DNA of 64,000 nucleotides from Thiodiazotropha sp040506975 (GTDB taxonomy: Bacteria; Pseudomonadota; Gammaproteobacteria; Chromatiales; Chromatiaceae). Location of the stretch: positions 1,736,001 through 1,800,000 of the forward strand of contig OZ242974.1 of NCBI GenBank assembly GCA_965211775.1, written 5' to 3'. Position numbers and translations under genes: made by a program. The notes under the pieces are model-generated. The model ran no database searches and had not been told where the DNA came from. It worked only from the letters and a program-made list of their open reading frames with translations. This document shows, one piece after another, positions 45,161-54,053 of this stretch; within the stretch, counting starts at the first letter, position 1, and each line of letters opens with the position of its first letter.

Positions 45161-46728
45161 CCCGCATGTTTCATCCGTTTTTAAATTTAGCCGGTGATAT
45201 GGCCAAGCTTGGATGGTTTGCCCTCACTGGGAACCAAACCTCTATCAAGCCCTGATTTTCCACCCTCCGGGCAGACTCCCCCTTACCCCCATTGTTGATC
45301 AACGTGCCGGGGCAGCACTCTGCCGGGCTATCCCGGCTTGAGTCGTGCCGCCACCTGGAAAAACAGCGCCTGATAGGGATAGGTGCTGGAGAGCAGGAAG
45401 CGGATCCGTCGCGTGTTGCGAATGATGACCGCCCCGATCTTGAACAGTTTGAGCCGGATCGTGGTCATCTGTGCACGCGCCAGTTCCGTGCCCTTCAGCG
45501 TGAGGCGCCGGATGGCCTCCATCAGCACATAGGCCAGACTGGACAGCAGTAGACGAAACTGATTGGCCCACCAGTAATGCGCGCTGGTGCGATCGGCGAA
45601 CAGCCCCAGTTGCTGCTCCTTGATTCGGTTCTCCATGTCACCACGGGCGCAGTAGAGGTCATCGTAAAGGCGCTGTTTGTCGCCGGCCAGGTTGGTGACG
45701 ATGAAGCGTGGATTTGGCCCCTTGTCGGTGACCTCCAGTTTGGCGACCACCTTGCGACGCGTCTTCCAGGTGCTGGCGGCATAGTGAAACTGAAAGAATT
45801 CCCGCATCTTCATGCCGGTTCGCTTCGCCAGTTCCTCAACCCACTGCATGGGCTCACGGATACACCGCAGCAAGGCGTCATTCTTGGCGATGCCCACGAT
45901 ATAGCCCACAGCGTTGCGCTCGCACCAGCTGAGCATGTGGTGACGGCAAAAGCCGCTATCGCCCCGAAAGATGATACGCACTTCAGGCCAAGCCCGGCGC
46001 AGGCGTTTGACCAACAGCGCCAGAATCGCCCAGGCATGCTTGGGCGCATCGATCCGGCTGGGCCGCAGATAACTCACCAGCAGTTGATCGCCACAAAAGA
46101 CATACAGGGGCAGGAAGCAGTAGTGATCGTAGTAGCCGTGAAAGAAGCGGCCTTCCTGGCGGCCATGCACCGGATCATCCGTGGCGTCGAAATCCAGGAT
46201 CAGCTCATCGGGTGGTGCATCATATGAGGCAATGAACTGCTCGAGCAGTAGGTTGTGGACATCAACGGCAACCCGGCGATCGACCCGGTTCTCCAGCCGA
46301 CAAAGTGTCGACTGGCTGCCCAGTACCTCCTCGCGTTCGATCGAGCTCTGTAGGGCCGGGTCGGTGCGTAGTGTCTGATGGTCGTTCAGATCTTCATAAC
46401 CCAGGCAGAGCCCATAGACTCGCTGGCGCAACAGGCTCAACTGGCTGTGTTCAATATAGCGGGGATCTCGCGGGTCGGGGATGACCGCATCAACCGCCTC
46501 GAGCAATCCCAGACGCCTGTCGATCTCACGCAGCAGCAACACGCCGCCGTCCGAGGTGATATCGCCACCGGAAAACTCGGCTTGAACCTTACGGCGTTTT
46601 AGGGCTGGAAAATCAAAGGCAGTCTGGGTACAGTTTGTCACAGGCAAAATCCTTTCGATTACAGTGTAAGCAACTGAATTATATCGAAGTATCAGGATTT
46701 TGCCTTTTTAATGCGTGAAATATTGGGG
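45161..46728 (-). mobile_element. IS1380-family element, copy 1
   Basis: The 1,568-bp element has imperfect inverted ends (CCCGCATGTTTCA / CCCCAATATTTCA) and a CTAA target duplication on both sides (45157-45160, 46729-46732). It is almost identical to 60241-61808; I see two base differences. Confidence 0.93.
45328..46647 (-). CDS. IS1380-family transposase (copy 1)
   Basis: The 439-residue DDE transposase has FSGGDITSDGGVLLLREIDRR near the N-terminus, LDFDATDDPVHG (first catalytic Asp region), FRGDSGFCRHHML (second) and a C-terminal ENRIKEQQLGLFADRTSAHYWW. Start is TTG at 46647 or GTG two codons on, after AAAGGA. Intact. Confidence 0.92.
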   Translation of the reverse strand: MPVTNCTQTAFDFPALKRRKVQAEFSGGDITSDGGVLLLREIDRRLGLLEAVDAVIPDPRDPRYIEHSQLSLLRQRVYGLCLGYEDLNDHQTLRTDPALQSSIEREEVLGSQSTLCRLENRVDRRVAVDVHNLLLEQFIASYDAPPDELILDFDATDDPVHGRQEGRFFHGYYDHYCFLPLYVFCGDQLLVSYLRPSRIDAPKHAWAILALLVKRLRRAWPEVRIIFRGDSGFCRHHMLSWCERNAVGYIVGIAKNDALLRCIREPMQWVEELAKRTGMKMREFFQFHYAASTWKTRRKVVAKLEVTDKGPNPRFIVTNLAGDKQRLYDDLYCARGDMENRIKEQQLGLFADRTSAHYWWANQFRLLLSSLAYVLMEAIRRLTLKGTELARAQMTTIRLKLFKIGAVIIRNTRRIRFLLSSTYPYQALFFQVAARLKPG

Positions 46729-47227
46729 CTAAGCGACTCCTTGCCGTGGGGCATGCGGATCGATGGATCGACCTTCCCTGCGATAAGGCGATAAAATGAG
46801 CTGGAGAGCGGATCGCCGGCGACCACCACGGGTCCAAATTTTGTTCCCTTCATCAGGCTTTCATAACTGTCGGTGATAAAACCGCTGGCCTCGGCACCGG
46901 CCCCCCCGGGTAGATGACACTCGGTACAATATTTTTCAACCAATGGTTTGGCCTCTGACTTGAAACTCACCGGGGCAGGTCCGGCGCTGCAACCCATCAA
47001 CAGGGAGGTGCAGAGTGTTGATGAAAGTAAGAGTGTCGTGCTTCTAGACATTGATCTGCTCCTTAATGAGAAATTTATAGGATCAACTGTTTACAGACAC
47101 AGTGATCCACTTCTGTATATCCAACCTAAAAAATATCTTGGACACTGCTCTTCCAGTACCAGGAAGACAATTTTTTAAACTGCATACTACCATGTGCATG
47201 ATGAGTGAATCCGTGTAAACACCTCGC

Positions 47228-47545
47228 CTACTTCATTCCCATCACCCAATTGAGTACACCTTTTATATCGTCTAGACTCGCCTGGCTGGGCGGCATGGCC
47301 GTAGTACCCCAATTCAGAGGTTCGCCAGGGGTGCTTCCAGCCTTTACCTTTGCCGCTAGTCGGTCGACGGCACCTGCTTCGCCGCCATATTTTGCGGCTA
47401 CATCCTTGAAGGCGGGGCCTACTAGCTTGGCGTCGGCCTTGTGGCAGCCCATACACCCTGAGCGCATGGCCAGGGTTTGATCGGCTGCTGCGGCATGGCT
47501 GAAGAGTGTTGCCACTATCATTGAAACAATAGCGATTTTGCGCAT
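47228..47545 (-). CDS. Small soluble c-type cytochrome (c551/c552-like)
   Basis: The 105-residue protein has a signal peptide (cut near AAAA-DQT), heme site CMGCH and the class I pattern GPAFKDVAAKY with Met ligand in TTAMPPSQ. It is a periplasmic single-heme electron carrier. ATG at 47545 follows GGAG. It probably shared an operon or pathway with the cytochrome lipoprotein next to it. Confidence 0.92.
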   Translation of the reverse strand: MRKIAIVSMIVATLFSHAAAADQTLAMRSGCMGCHKADAKLVGPAFKDVAAKYGGEAGAVDRLAAKVKAGSTPGEPLNWGTTAMPPSQASLDDIKGVLNWVMGMK

Positions 47546-47901
47546 CAGAAAACTCCAAAACTGTTTTACCGGTCTTACCGGGATACGATTCTCCGGCAGA
47601 TGACCCTGCTTAATCCACATACACTGTGTCGGGAGGCTTCCCGGATTCTTTAGCAATGTATATGACGGCATGATGAAAAACCCACAACGGCGGTATGCCG
47701 TGTCACAAAGGGATGTGAGTGGTTTTCTGATTTACTTTGATTTTCATGTGCCTGTGAGGGTTTTTGATAGAAATACGCCTTAAAATGGGTGCCGCGCCGC
47801 CTTCTACCCGTAGCCTGTTTAAAAATACTCAAGAGTTTCTGAGAATTGCCGAGAAATAGATACATGTAGACAGTTTGTTTCATTTGATAATAGGTTTGAC
47901 C
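47546..47901. other. Intergenic region between cytochrome c and the chemoreceptor
   Basis: About 355 bp between divergent genes; promoter sites are likely but none stands out, and no ORF is convincing. Confidence 0.45.
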
Positions 47902-49509
47902 ATGAGTAAGTACATCTCGGTTCAGTGGAAAATTCTCACTCCGATGGCCCTGATCTTCATTCTCATTATGTCGGTTGTCACCGTCTATTCTGCGCAACAG
48001 CAAAAGGATCGATTGCTAAGGTTGACGGAGAATCAGATTTTCGACGTATTGAACGGTTATCTCGACAGTATGAATGCCATGATGTTTACCGGGACCATGG
48101 GTAACAGGGAGATGTTGAAGCAGAAAATCGAGAAGCGGGACGGGGTGCTCGAAGTGCGCATGTTGCGCGGAGAGGCGGTAAACAAGACATTCGGCGAGGG
48201 ATTCGATCATGAGAAACCCTTGGATGACCTGGACAGACGGGCATTGAATGGTGAACAGATCATCCAGGTGGAAGAGGTCAAGGGTGATCGCATTGTTACC
48301 ATCATCGAGCCATTTGCCGCGGTGGCGGACCGCAACGGCACCAACTGCCTTACCTGCCATGCCTTGCCGGAAGGGACGGTCCTGGGTGCAGGCAGGTTGA
48401 CCTTCTCTCTTGCCGAAAGGGACAAGGCGATCGAGAATGAGCTGCTGTTCAGCGCAGCTATCAACTTTTTGGTTTTACTGGCTGGTCTGGTCATCATAAA
48501 CACGATTATGCGCAAGGTGGTGATCAAACCGCTTTATGGATTGAAAAAGACCGTGGAAAAGATCGGCGCGGATTCCGATCTGCGTCCACGCGTATCCCTT
48601 GGAGCCAATGATGAGTTTCACCAGGTTGGAACGGCCGTCAATACCATGCTGGATAAGTTTCAACCCACCATCACCGATCTGGCTCAGACAATGGATGGTT
48701 TGGCGAACTCCGCCGAGCAGCTGGCCCAGGTCACCAAGACGACCCGTGACGGGGTCGATGAGCAGGAAAAAGAGACGAGTCAGTTGACCGTGGCCATTGG
48801 TGAACTCACCCTCGCCGCGGAAGAGGTGGCGAAGAATGCCGCCGGCGCCGAGCAGGCGGCGGTTGAGGCGAGATCCAACGCGGGAGACGGCAGTGATGTG
48901 GTCGCCCAGGTATCCGAATCAATCAAGCGACTGGCGAATCGGGTGGATGATGCCGCGGTGGTCGTACGTCAGCTTGCAGAGGGTACGCAAAGCATCGGCC
49001 AGGTCTCCGAGTCGATCACTGCCATCGCGGAACAGACCAATCTTCTCGCCCTGAATGCGGCCATCGAGGCGGCCCGGGCCGGTGAACAGGGTCGCGGTTT
49101 TGCGGTGGTTGCCGATGAGGTGCGAAACCTGGCCCAGCGCACTCAAGAGGCGACCCACGAGATTCAGGACATCATTGAGCAGCTGGTATCCGCCTCCAAC
49201 CAGGCGGTTAAGGTGATGGACGGGAGCAAGAAGGAGGCTGATCAAAGTGTCACTGATTCCGATCGAGCCGGTGAGGCCCTGGCGCAGATCGCAAGCGCGG
49301 TGGAGTCGATCAGTGATATGAATTCCGTCATCGCCACCGCCGCAGCGGAGCAGACCTCCGTGGCCAGTGAGATCAACAAGAACATCATCGCCATCAACGA
49401 AGTATCCCACCAGACAACCGAGGGGACCTGCCGCACACTCAAGGAGAGTGAAGAGGTGGCCCGGATCTCCGCCAAGCTGGATAAGATGGTCGATCAGTTC
49501 AAGGTTTGA
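47902..49509 (+). CDS. Methyl-accepting chemotaxis protein with periplasmic c-type heme site
   Basis: The 535-residue chemoreceptor has TM1 near residues 12-30, a periplasmic domain, TM2 near 185-205, HAMP and a cytoplasmic signalling hairpin with the conserved tip ITAIAEQTNLLALNAAIEAARAGEQGRGFAVVADEVR. The periplasmic domain contains CLTCH (C149, C152, H153), a covalent heme attachment motif, so it probably senses redox state, oxygen or another heme ligand, like the DcrA class. Next to cytochrome and hydrogenase genes this suggests energy taxis (inference). Confidence 0.92.
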   Translation: MSKYISVQWKILTPMALIFILIMSVVTVYSAQQQKDRLLRLTENQIFDVLNGYLDSMNAMMFTGTMGNREMLKQKIEKRDGVLEVRMLRGEAVNKTFGEGFDHEKPLDDLDRRALNGEQIIQVEEVKGDRIVTIIEPFAAVADRNGTNCLTCHALPEGTVLGAGRLTFSLAERDKAIENELLFSAAINFLVLLAGLVIINTIMRKVVIKPLYGLKKTVEKIGADSDLRPRVSLGANDEFHQVGTAVNTMLDKFQPTITDLAQTMDGLANSAEQLAQVTKTTRDGVDEQEKETSQLTVAIGELTLAAEEVAKNAAGAEQAAVEARSNAGDGSDVVAQVSESIKRLANRVDDAAVVVRQLAEGTQSIGQVSESITAIAEQTNLLALNAAIEAARAGEQGRGFAVVADEVRNLAQRTQEATHEIQDIIEQLVSASNQAVKVMDGSKKEADQSVTDSDRAGEALAQIASAVESISDMNSVIATAAAEQTSVASEINKNIIAINEVSHQTTEGTCRTLKESEEVARISAKLDKMVDQFKV

Positions 49510-49543
49510 TGGGTAGTATCGGGACCCCCCGGCGAAAGCCGGG

Positions 49544-50131
49544 TCAGGTCTCCCGATGCGTGATACCGCGCAGTAGCTCCCGACGGGAAATCGCCGACTC
49601 CCGACTCTCTTCGGCTGTCTCTGAAACCTGTTCGGCGATGGCATAACCGTCGACGTCGATCTCGACCTCCTCTTCTCCGCGTAGAATTCGCCCGAGCAGC
49701 TCCTCGTCATAGGGATCTTCATCAGGCTCTTCGACCTCGACCATCAAGGTCTGCATGAAACTTCTGGCGGCTGCCTCTGCATGCTGCTGATTGACGAACT
49801 CGTGCATCGGTGAATAGAGCGAGTGGGTCTGGCAGCGACCTATACCGTCAATCTCATTGACCATGAATTTATACTGATTGGCAGGGAGGCGGTGGGGCTG
49901 TTTGTGGCCCAGTTCCATCTCGTTCCAATCCTCGTTTTCGGCTGGAAACATAATCAAATTCATCATCCAGGGGGTGATGACGATGCCGATGCTGCGGCCC
50001 TGATAGTGTTGAAAACCGACTGTCGCGACATGCAGCACGGGATTGAGCAGGGGAATACCCTGCATCTGCTCCTCCTGAATACGGGTAAAGGTCTTTTCAA
50101 TCAGGCTGGTCAGCTGTGGTAGGTCGTGCAT
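49544..50131 (-). CDS. hybE: Hydrogenase assembly chaperone HybE
   Basis: The 195-residue protein matches the HybE/HupJ family (NPVLHVATVGFQHYQGRSIGIVITPWMMNLIMFP; LPANQYKFMVNEIDGIG). HybE binds the large/small subunit precursors and controls Tat export. The acidic C-terminal tail (VEIDVDGYAIAEQV) is longer than the family core. ATG at 50131 follows GGGGTGA. Last gene of the hyb cluster. Confidence 0.88.
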   Translation of the reverse strand: MHDLPQLTSLIEKTFTRIQEEQMQGIPLLNPVLHVATVGFQHYQGRSIGIVITPWMMNLIMFPAENEDWNEMELGHKQPHRLPANQYKFMVNEIDGIGRCQTHSLYSPMHEFVNQQHAEAAARSFMQTLMVEVEEPDEDPYDEELLGRILRGEEEVEIDVDGYAIAEQVSETAEESRESAISRRELLRGITHRET

Positions 50132-50159
50132 GTTGTTCACCCCGATGAATCGTCGGCTG

Positions 50160-50432
50160 TCAGGATTCTGCCAGTCCGGGAAAATAGTGGTCGACGTCGA
50201 TCTCAACGTCATCAGTCATGATGGCGCTGAGTCCGTCCAGTGCCTTGTCGATGTTGCGCGCATCCTCTTCATCGATAATCTCTCGCGCGGAGCCGAGAAA
50301 GGTCAGCAGCCAGGTGCCGGCCGGTTGCGGACCGGTCAACATCATGTTGATCTGCTCCTCGCCGTTACGGGTGCGGCAACGGGCGATAAAATCGCCTGCC
50401 TCGATCACCTGTGCCGGGATGCCTACGCACAT
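50160..50432 (-). CDS. hypC: Hydrogenase maturation chaperone HypC
   Basis: The 90-residue protein starts MCVGIPAQV, in which the Cys after Met is essential for carrying the Fe(CN)2CO group to the large subunit with HypD. Other hyp genes are not in the window and must be elsewhere. A repeat element lies between it and hybD. Confidence 0.93.
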   Translation of the reverse strand: MCVGIPAQVIEAGDFIARCRTRNGEEQINMMLTGPQPAGTWLLTFLGSAREIIDEEDARNIDKALDGLSAIMTDDVEIDVDHYFPGLAES

Positions 50433-50458
50433 AGAAGTTTCCTCTTTAACTTGAATAA

Positions 50459-50601
50459 GTCCGCAAATGAACGCTAATTAACGCAAATATTTTGAGTGTG
50501 GGTTGGGGTTCTGCTCTCCCATTTACCTCGTACTAAGCGCGGGGTGCGACAAGCTGCACTCTATATGTAACATTTGCGTTTATTCGCGTTCATTTGCGGA
50601 C
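50459..50601. repeat. MITE-like element with 30-bp inverted ends inside the hyb cluster
   Basis: Arms 50459-50488 and 50572-50601 are reverse complements with two mismatches (outer end GTCCGCAAATGAACGC), enclosing 83 bp. The right arm is identical, in opposite orientation, to 16743-16772. It has no ORF and lies between hybD and hypC. Confidence 0.7.
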
Positions 50602-50608
50602 CAAAAAC

Positions 50609-51166
50609 TTAGCTGATTAGACCCGCCGAAGCCTCGAACTCAGCCTCACGTTTCCAGTGCCCACTGCGCACCTGGGATCGGGGTTCGAGTTCGATGCCCA
50701 GCGAGGCCAGCTCATCCACAAGCATCTGCACCATGGCCTCCAGGCCTGCTGCGGCCTCCGCAGTCAGCCCGAGCCGGTTTTCCAGGGAATGCGGCACCAT
50801 ACCGATGATGGTGACCTGTTGCGGCGTTTCGCCCTTTAGGGAAAGCAGGGCCAGCAGATCGGAGACACCGAGCTGATGGTTGGAAAGCTTGGTCTGAAAA
50901 AAGGCGGGAATCTCATCGTTGGCAATGCGAACCAGGCTGCCATGGGGTGCCCCGGTATTCACTGCATCGGCGATAATCAGGTTATCCGCCCGACGCATCG
51001 GTTCAAATAGCTCCATGCCTGTGGTGCCGCCATCGACGACCTCGACGCCATTGGGAATATGGTAGCGGTTAACCAGCTCCTCAACGGCCCGGACACCGAT
51101 GCCTTCGTCCTGCATCAATACGTTGCCCATACCGATCACCAGGGTCTTCTTTACACTGTTTTTCAT
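50609..51166 (-). CDS. hybD: Hydrogenase maturation protease HybD
   Basis: The 185-residue Ni-dependent endopeptidase (GMGNVLMQDEGIGV; ADAVNTGAPHGSL; SNHQLGVSDLLALL) trims the C-terminal peptide of HybC after nickel insertion. The Glu, Asp and His ligands that sense Ni are present. It lies 25 bp after hybC. Confidence 0.93.
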   Translation of the reverse strand: MKNSVKKTLVIGMGNVLMQDEGIGVRAVEELVNRYHIPNGVEVVDGGTTGMELFEPMRRADNLIIADAVNTGAPHGSLVRIANDEIPAFFQTKLSNHQLGVSDLLALLSLKGETPQQVTIIGMVPHSLENRLGLTAEAAAGLEAMVQMLVDELASLGIELEPRSQVRSGHWKREAEFEASAGLIS

Positions 51167-51191
51167 GCCGTGAACTCCCCTGCCGTAACGC

Positions 51192-52895
51192 TTACAGAGC
51201 CTTGACCCGCACGATCTCCTGCTGCTCGGTGTCGACCATGTGAATGGCGCAGGCGATGCAGGGATCGAAGGAGTGGACGGTGCGTAATACCTCCAGAGGC
51301 TTCTCCGGATCGGCCACCGGATTGTCCATCAGAGAGGACTCGTAGGGACCGATCTCGCCATCTGCGTCGCGGGGTCCGGCGTTCCAGGTGCTGGGCACCA
51401 CTGCCTGATAGTTCTTGATCTTGCCATCCTCGATCACCACCCAGTGAGAGAGGGTGCCGCGGGGCGCCTGGTGAAAGCCGGCGCCTTTGATTTCGCCCTT
51501 GGGGAAAACCGGTGCGTTGAAGGTGTCCAGGTCGCCGGTGCCGATGTTGTCCACCAGCTTCTGCCACTGTGACTTCAAGGTATCCATCATCACCGCGCAG
51601 CGTACCGCCCTGGCGGCATGGCGGCCGATGGTGGAGTTGACCGCCGAAAGCGGTATATCCGGATTCAGGGAGACCGTTTTCAGGATGTCCAGCGCCTGAT
51701 TGAGGTACCGGTTGTAGCCCTCGTGACCGCTGGCCACACCCACCAACACGTCTGCCAGGGGACCTACCTCGGCCCGCTTGCCGTAGAAGGTGGGGGCCTT
51801 GACCCAGGAGTATTTACCGTCGTCCTGGAAGTCGGTGTACTCGGGTTCGGTTTCGCCCACCCAAGGGTGGAGTGCGTCGCCGCCCTGGTACCAGGCGTGT
51901 TTTGAGCTCTCCGCCACGCCGTCGCGGAAGTAGGCATCGCCGAAGGTGGTGATCGGCTTCAGGCTGTTGATGTCGCCGTTCTCGATGTAACCGCCGGGCA
52001 GGTCAAAGACCGTGCCCTTGGCGTCCTGGGGACAGTCGGGCACCGTCAGGTAGTTGTTGACGCCGCCGCCGATGCCGGCCCAGTCGAGATAGAAGGCGCC
52101 CACTGCGGGCACGTCGACCAGGTAGGTCGATTTGACAAAGTGGTCCAGCTTGTCGATGAAACCCTTGATCAGCATCAGGCGCTCGATGTTGAGTACCGAG
52201 GGAGCGTCGTGACCGATGGAGTTACTGACCCCGCCCACCGCCACATTCTGGATATGCGGACTCTTGCCGCCGAGGATGGCGACGACCTTGTTGGCGTAGT
52301 TCTGCACATCCAGCGCCTGCAGGTAGTGGGCCACCGCCAGCAGGTTGACTTCGGGCGGCAGCTTCATGGCCGGATGGCCCCAATAGCCGCTGGCAAAGGG
52401 ACCGAGCTGGCCGCTGCCGACGAAGGTCTTGAGCCGCTCCTGTACCGCCTTCATCTCATGGGGGCCGTTGAGAGGCCAGTCCGACAGACTCTCCGCCAGC
52501 TTGGCGGTGGCCACCGGGTCGGCATCCAGCGCCGAGACCACGTCCACCCAGTCCACCGCAGAGAGGTGGTAGAAGTGGACGATGTGGTCCTGTATCGCAT
52601 GGGCGGTCTGGATGATGTTGCGGACCAGCTGGGCGTTGACCGGCACCTCCAGGTCGAGGGCGTTCTCCACCGCACGTACCGAAGTGATGGCGTGAACCGT
52701 GGTGCAGACGCCGCAGAAGCGCTGGGTGTAGGTCCAGGCCTCACGGGGATCTCGGCCGACCAGGATTTTTTCAATGCCGCGCCACATCTGACCGGACGAC
52801 CAGGCCTTGCTGACCTTGCCGTCATCCACCTCCACATCGATGCGCAGGTGGCCTTCGATGCGGGTTATCGGGTCGACAGTTATACGTGTTGTCAC
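51192..52895 (-). CDS. hybC: [NiFe] hydrogenase large subunit (HybC)
   Basis: The 567-residue catalytic subunit carries the NiFe site with ligands C61 and C64 (RFCGVC) and C546 and C549 (DPCIACAIH). The precursor has 15 residues after H552, the part removed by HybD. The set of neighbours and strong similarity fit E. coli Hyd-2-like group 1 uptake enzymes. It oxidises H2 in the periplasm and sends electrons through HybO-HybA-HybB to quinone. Confidence 0.96.
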   Translation of the reverse strand: MTTRITVDPITRIEGHLRIDVEVDDGKVSKAWSSGQMWRGIEKILVGRDPREAWTYTQRFCGVCTTVHAITSVRAVENALDLEVPVNAQLVRNIIQTAHAIQDHIVHFYHLSAVDWVDVVSALDADPVATAKLAESLSDWPLNGPHEMKAVQERLKTFVGSGQLGPFASGYWGHPAMKLPPEVNLLAVAHYLQALDVQNYANKVVAILGGKSPHIQNVAVGGVSNSIGHDAPSVLNIERLMLIKGFIDKLDHFVKSTYLVDVPAVGAFYLDWAGIGGGVNNYLTVPDCPQDAKGTVFDLPGGYIENGDINSLKPITTFGDAYFRDGVAESSKHAWYQGGDALHPWVGETEPEYTDFQDDGKYSWVKAPTFYGKRAEVGPLADVLVGVASGHEGYNRYLNQALDILKTVSLNPDIPLSAVNSTIGRHAARAVRCAVMMDTLKSQWQKLVDNIGTGDLDTFNAPVFPKGEIKGAGFHQAPRGTLSHWVVIEDGKIKNYQAVVPSTWNAGPRDADGEIGPYESSLMDNPVADPEKPLEVLRTVHSFDPCIACAIHMVDTEQQEIVRVKAL

Positions 52896-52907
52896 GATGG
52901 AATCTCC

Positions 52908-54053
52908 TCAGGATCTTGCAGAGTCTGCGTTGTGTAGCACGGGGAATTTCTTCACCACGAACAGAAAGATCATGATCTCCAGTGCCACCATGCCGGCGGT
53001 GACCATGATCTCCGGGACAGAGGGGAAGTAGCTGTAGCCCGGACCCGGATCGTAGGTGATGAGAAAAGCGTTGAATCGGTAGAGCGAGCCGGCGAATAGC
53101 ATGGAGACCGATGCCCAAAGCAGCAGCGGGCCTTGTCCCCGGTATTTGGCCGAACTCAACACCACCAGCGGAAAGACGAACAGGGCCGTCTCAAGCAGGA
53201 ACATCAGGCTGCCCAGGTCACCGGCGAAGATAAGCCCCAGCTTGCCGTTCAATAGGATCTCGCCGAAGCGGAACCCAAGGTAGACTGCGATCAGAGCGAC
53301 AATCCCCTTGCCCAGACCCGCCAGCAGAGGTGTTTCGGAGGGACGCCGGAAGCCGACGCTGCTGAAGGATGCCTCGAAAACCACCACCGCGAAGCCCATG
53401 GTCAGAGCGGTTAGAATGGCCAGCAGGGGCTGCAGATGCAGCGATTGCCAGAGCGGATGCACCTTGTAGCCCATGGCGATCAGCATGGAGCCGAGGGAGG
53501 ACTGGTGCATGGTCGGCAGCAGCACGCCGAGGGCGATGAAGATGAAGGGCACCTTGTTCAACGCCTTGATCAGCCCCTTGGCGCCGAACCTCTCCAGCAG
53601 GGTGGGGGCAAACTCGATGCAGAGCACCAGGATGTAGGTGGCGACACAGAGGCCGACCTCCAGCATCACCGAATTGAAGTTCATGTGCCAGGGGGTGAAG
53701 ATGTTGTAGAACTGCCAATAGCGGCCCATATCGATCATGGCGCCGATGCCGCCCAGGCCGTAGCCGAGCAGGCTGGCCAGCAGGGCGGGACGCATCAGCG
53801 GATGGCACTTGCCCTTGTTCATGATATAGACGGTGATGGCGAGGGCGTAGCCGCCGCAGGCCAGGGCGGTGCCCACTACCACGTCGTAGACTACCCAGAC
53901 GCCCCAGGCATAGCCGCCGTTGAGATTGGTGACTAACCCCATGCCGTAAATGAAACGCTGGGCCAGGTAGTAGGAACCGATCAGGGTGACGACACCGAGA
54001 ATGATGAACGGCAGGGTGACGACCGGCCGTTTGAGGGGTTGGTAGCTGCTCAT
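52908..54053 (-). CDS. hybB: Hydrogenase integral membrane subunit HybB
   Basis: The 381-residue NrfD-like protein has about ten membrane helices and no heme or cluster motifs. HybB connects the periplasmic hydrogenase to the quinone pool and in Hyd-2 is thought to couple to proton movement. It overlaps hybA by 4 bp and is followed 12 bp later by hybC. Confidence 0.94.
   Translation of the reverse strand: MSSYQPLKRPVVTLPFIILGVVTLIGSYYLAQRFIYGMGLVTNLNGGYAWGVWVVYDVVVGTALACGGYALAITVYIMNKGKCHPLMRPALLASLLGYGLGGIGAMIDMGRYWQFYNIFTPWHMNFNSVMLEVGLCVATYILVLCIEFAPTLLERFGAKGLIKALNKVPFIFIALGVLLPTMHQSSLGSMLIAMGYKVHPLWQSLHLQPLLAILTALTMGFAVVVFEASFSSVGFRRPSETPLLAGLGKGIVALIAVYLGFRFGEILLNGKLGLIFAGDLGSLMFLLETALFVFPLVVLSSAKYRGQGPLLLWASVSMLFAGSLYRFNAFLITYDPGPGYSYFPSVPEIMVTAGMVALEIMIFLFVVKKFPVLHNADSARS

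Larger units (their letters stand above)
45099..47051 (-). pseudogene. c-type cytochrome lipoprotein gene split by IS1380
   Basis: The 5' part (47051 to 46733) encodes a lipoprotein signal (LLMGC), a CTECH heme site and the likely Met ligand in IRMPHGKESL. IS1380 at 45161-46728 cuts the gene; after it the frame runs into IS sequence and stops at 46692 with a foreign tail. Rejoining at one CTAA copy gives 126 residues ending MEIATVENWITQGAGNN, in frame, with its stop at 45099. The truncated protein loses the last ~22 residues (C-terminal helix) but keeps heme ligands, so partial function cannot be excluded. Confidence 0.88.
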
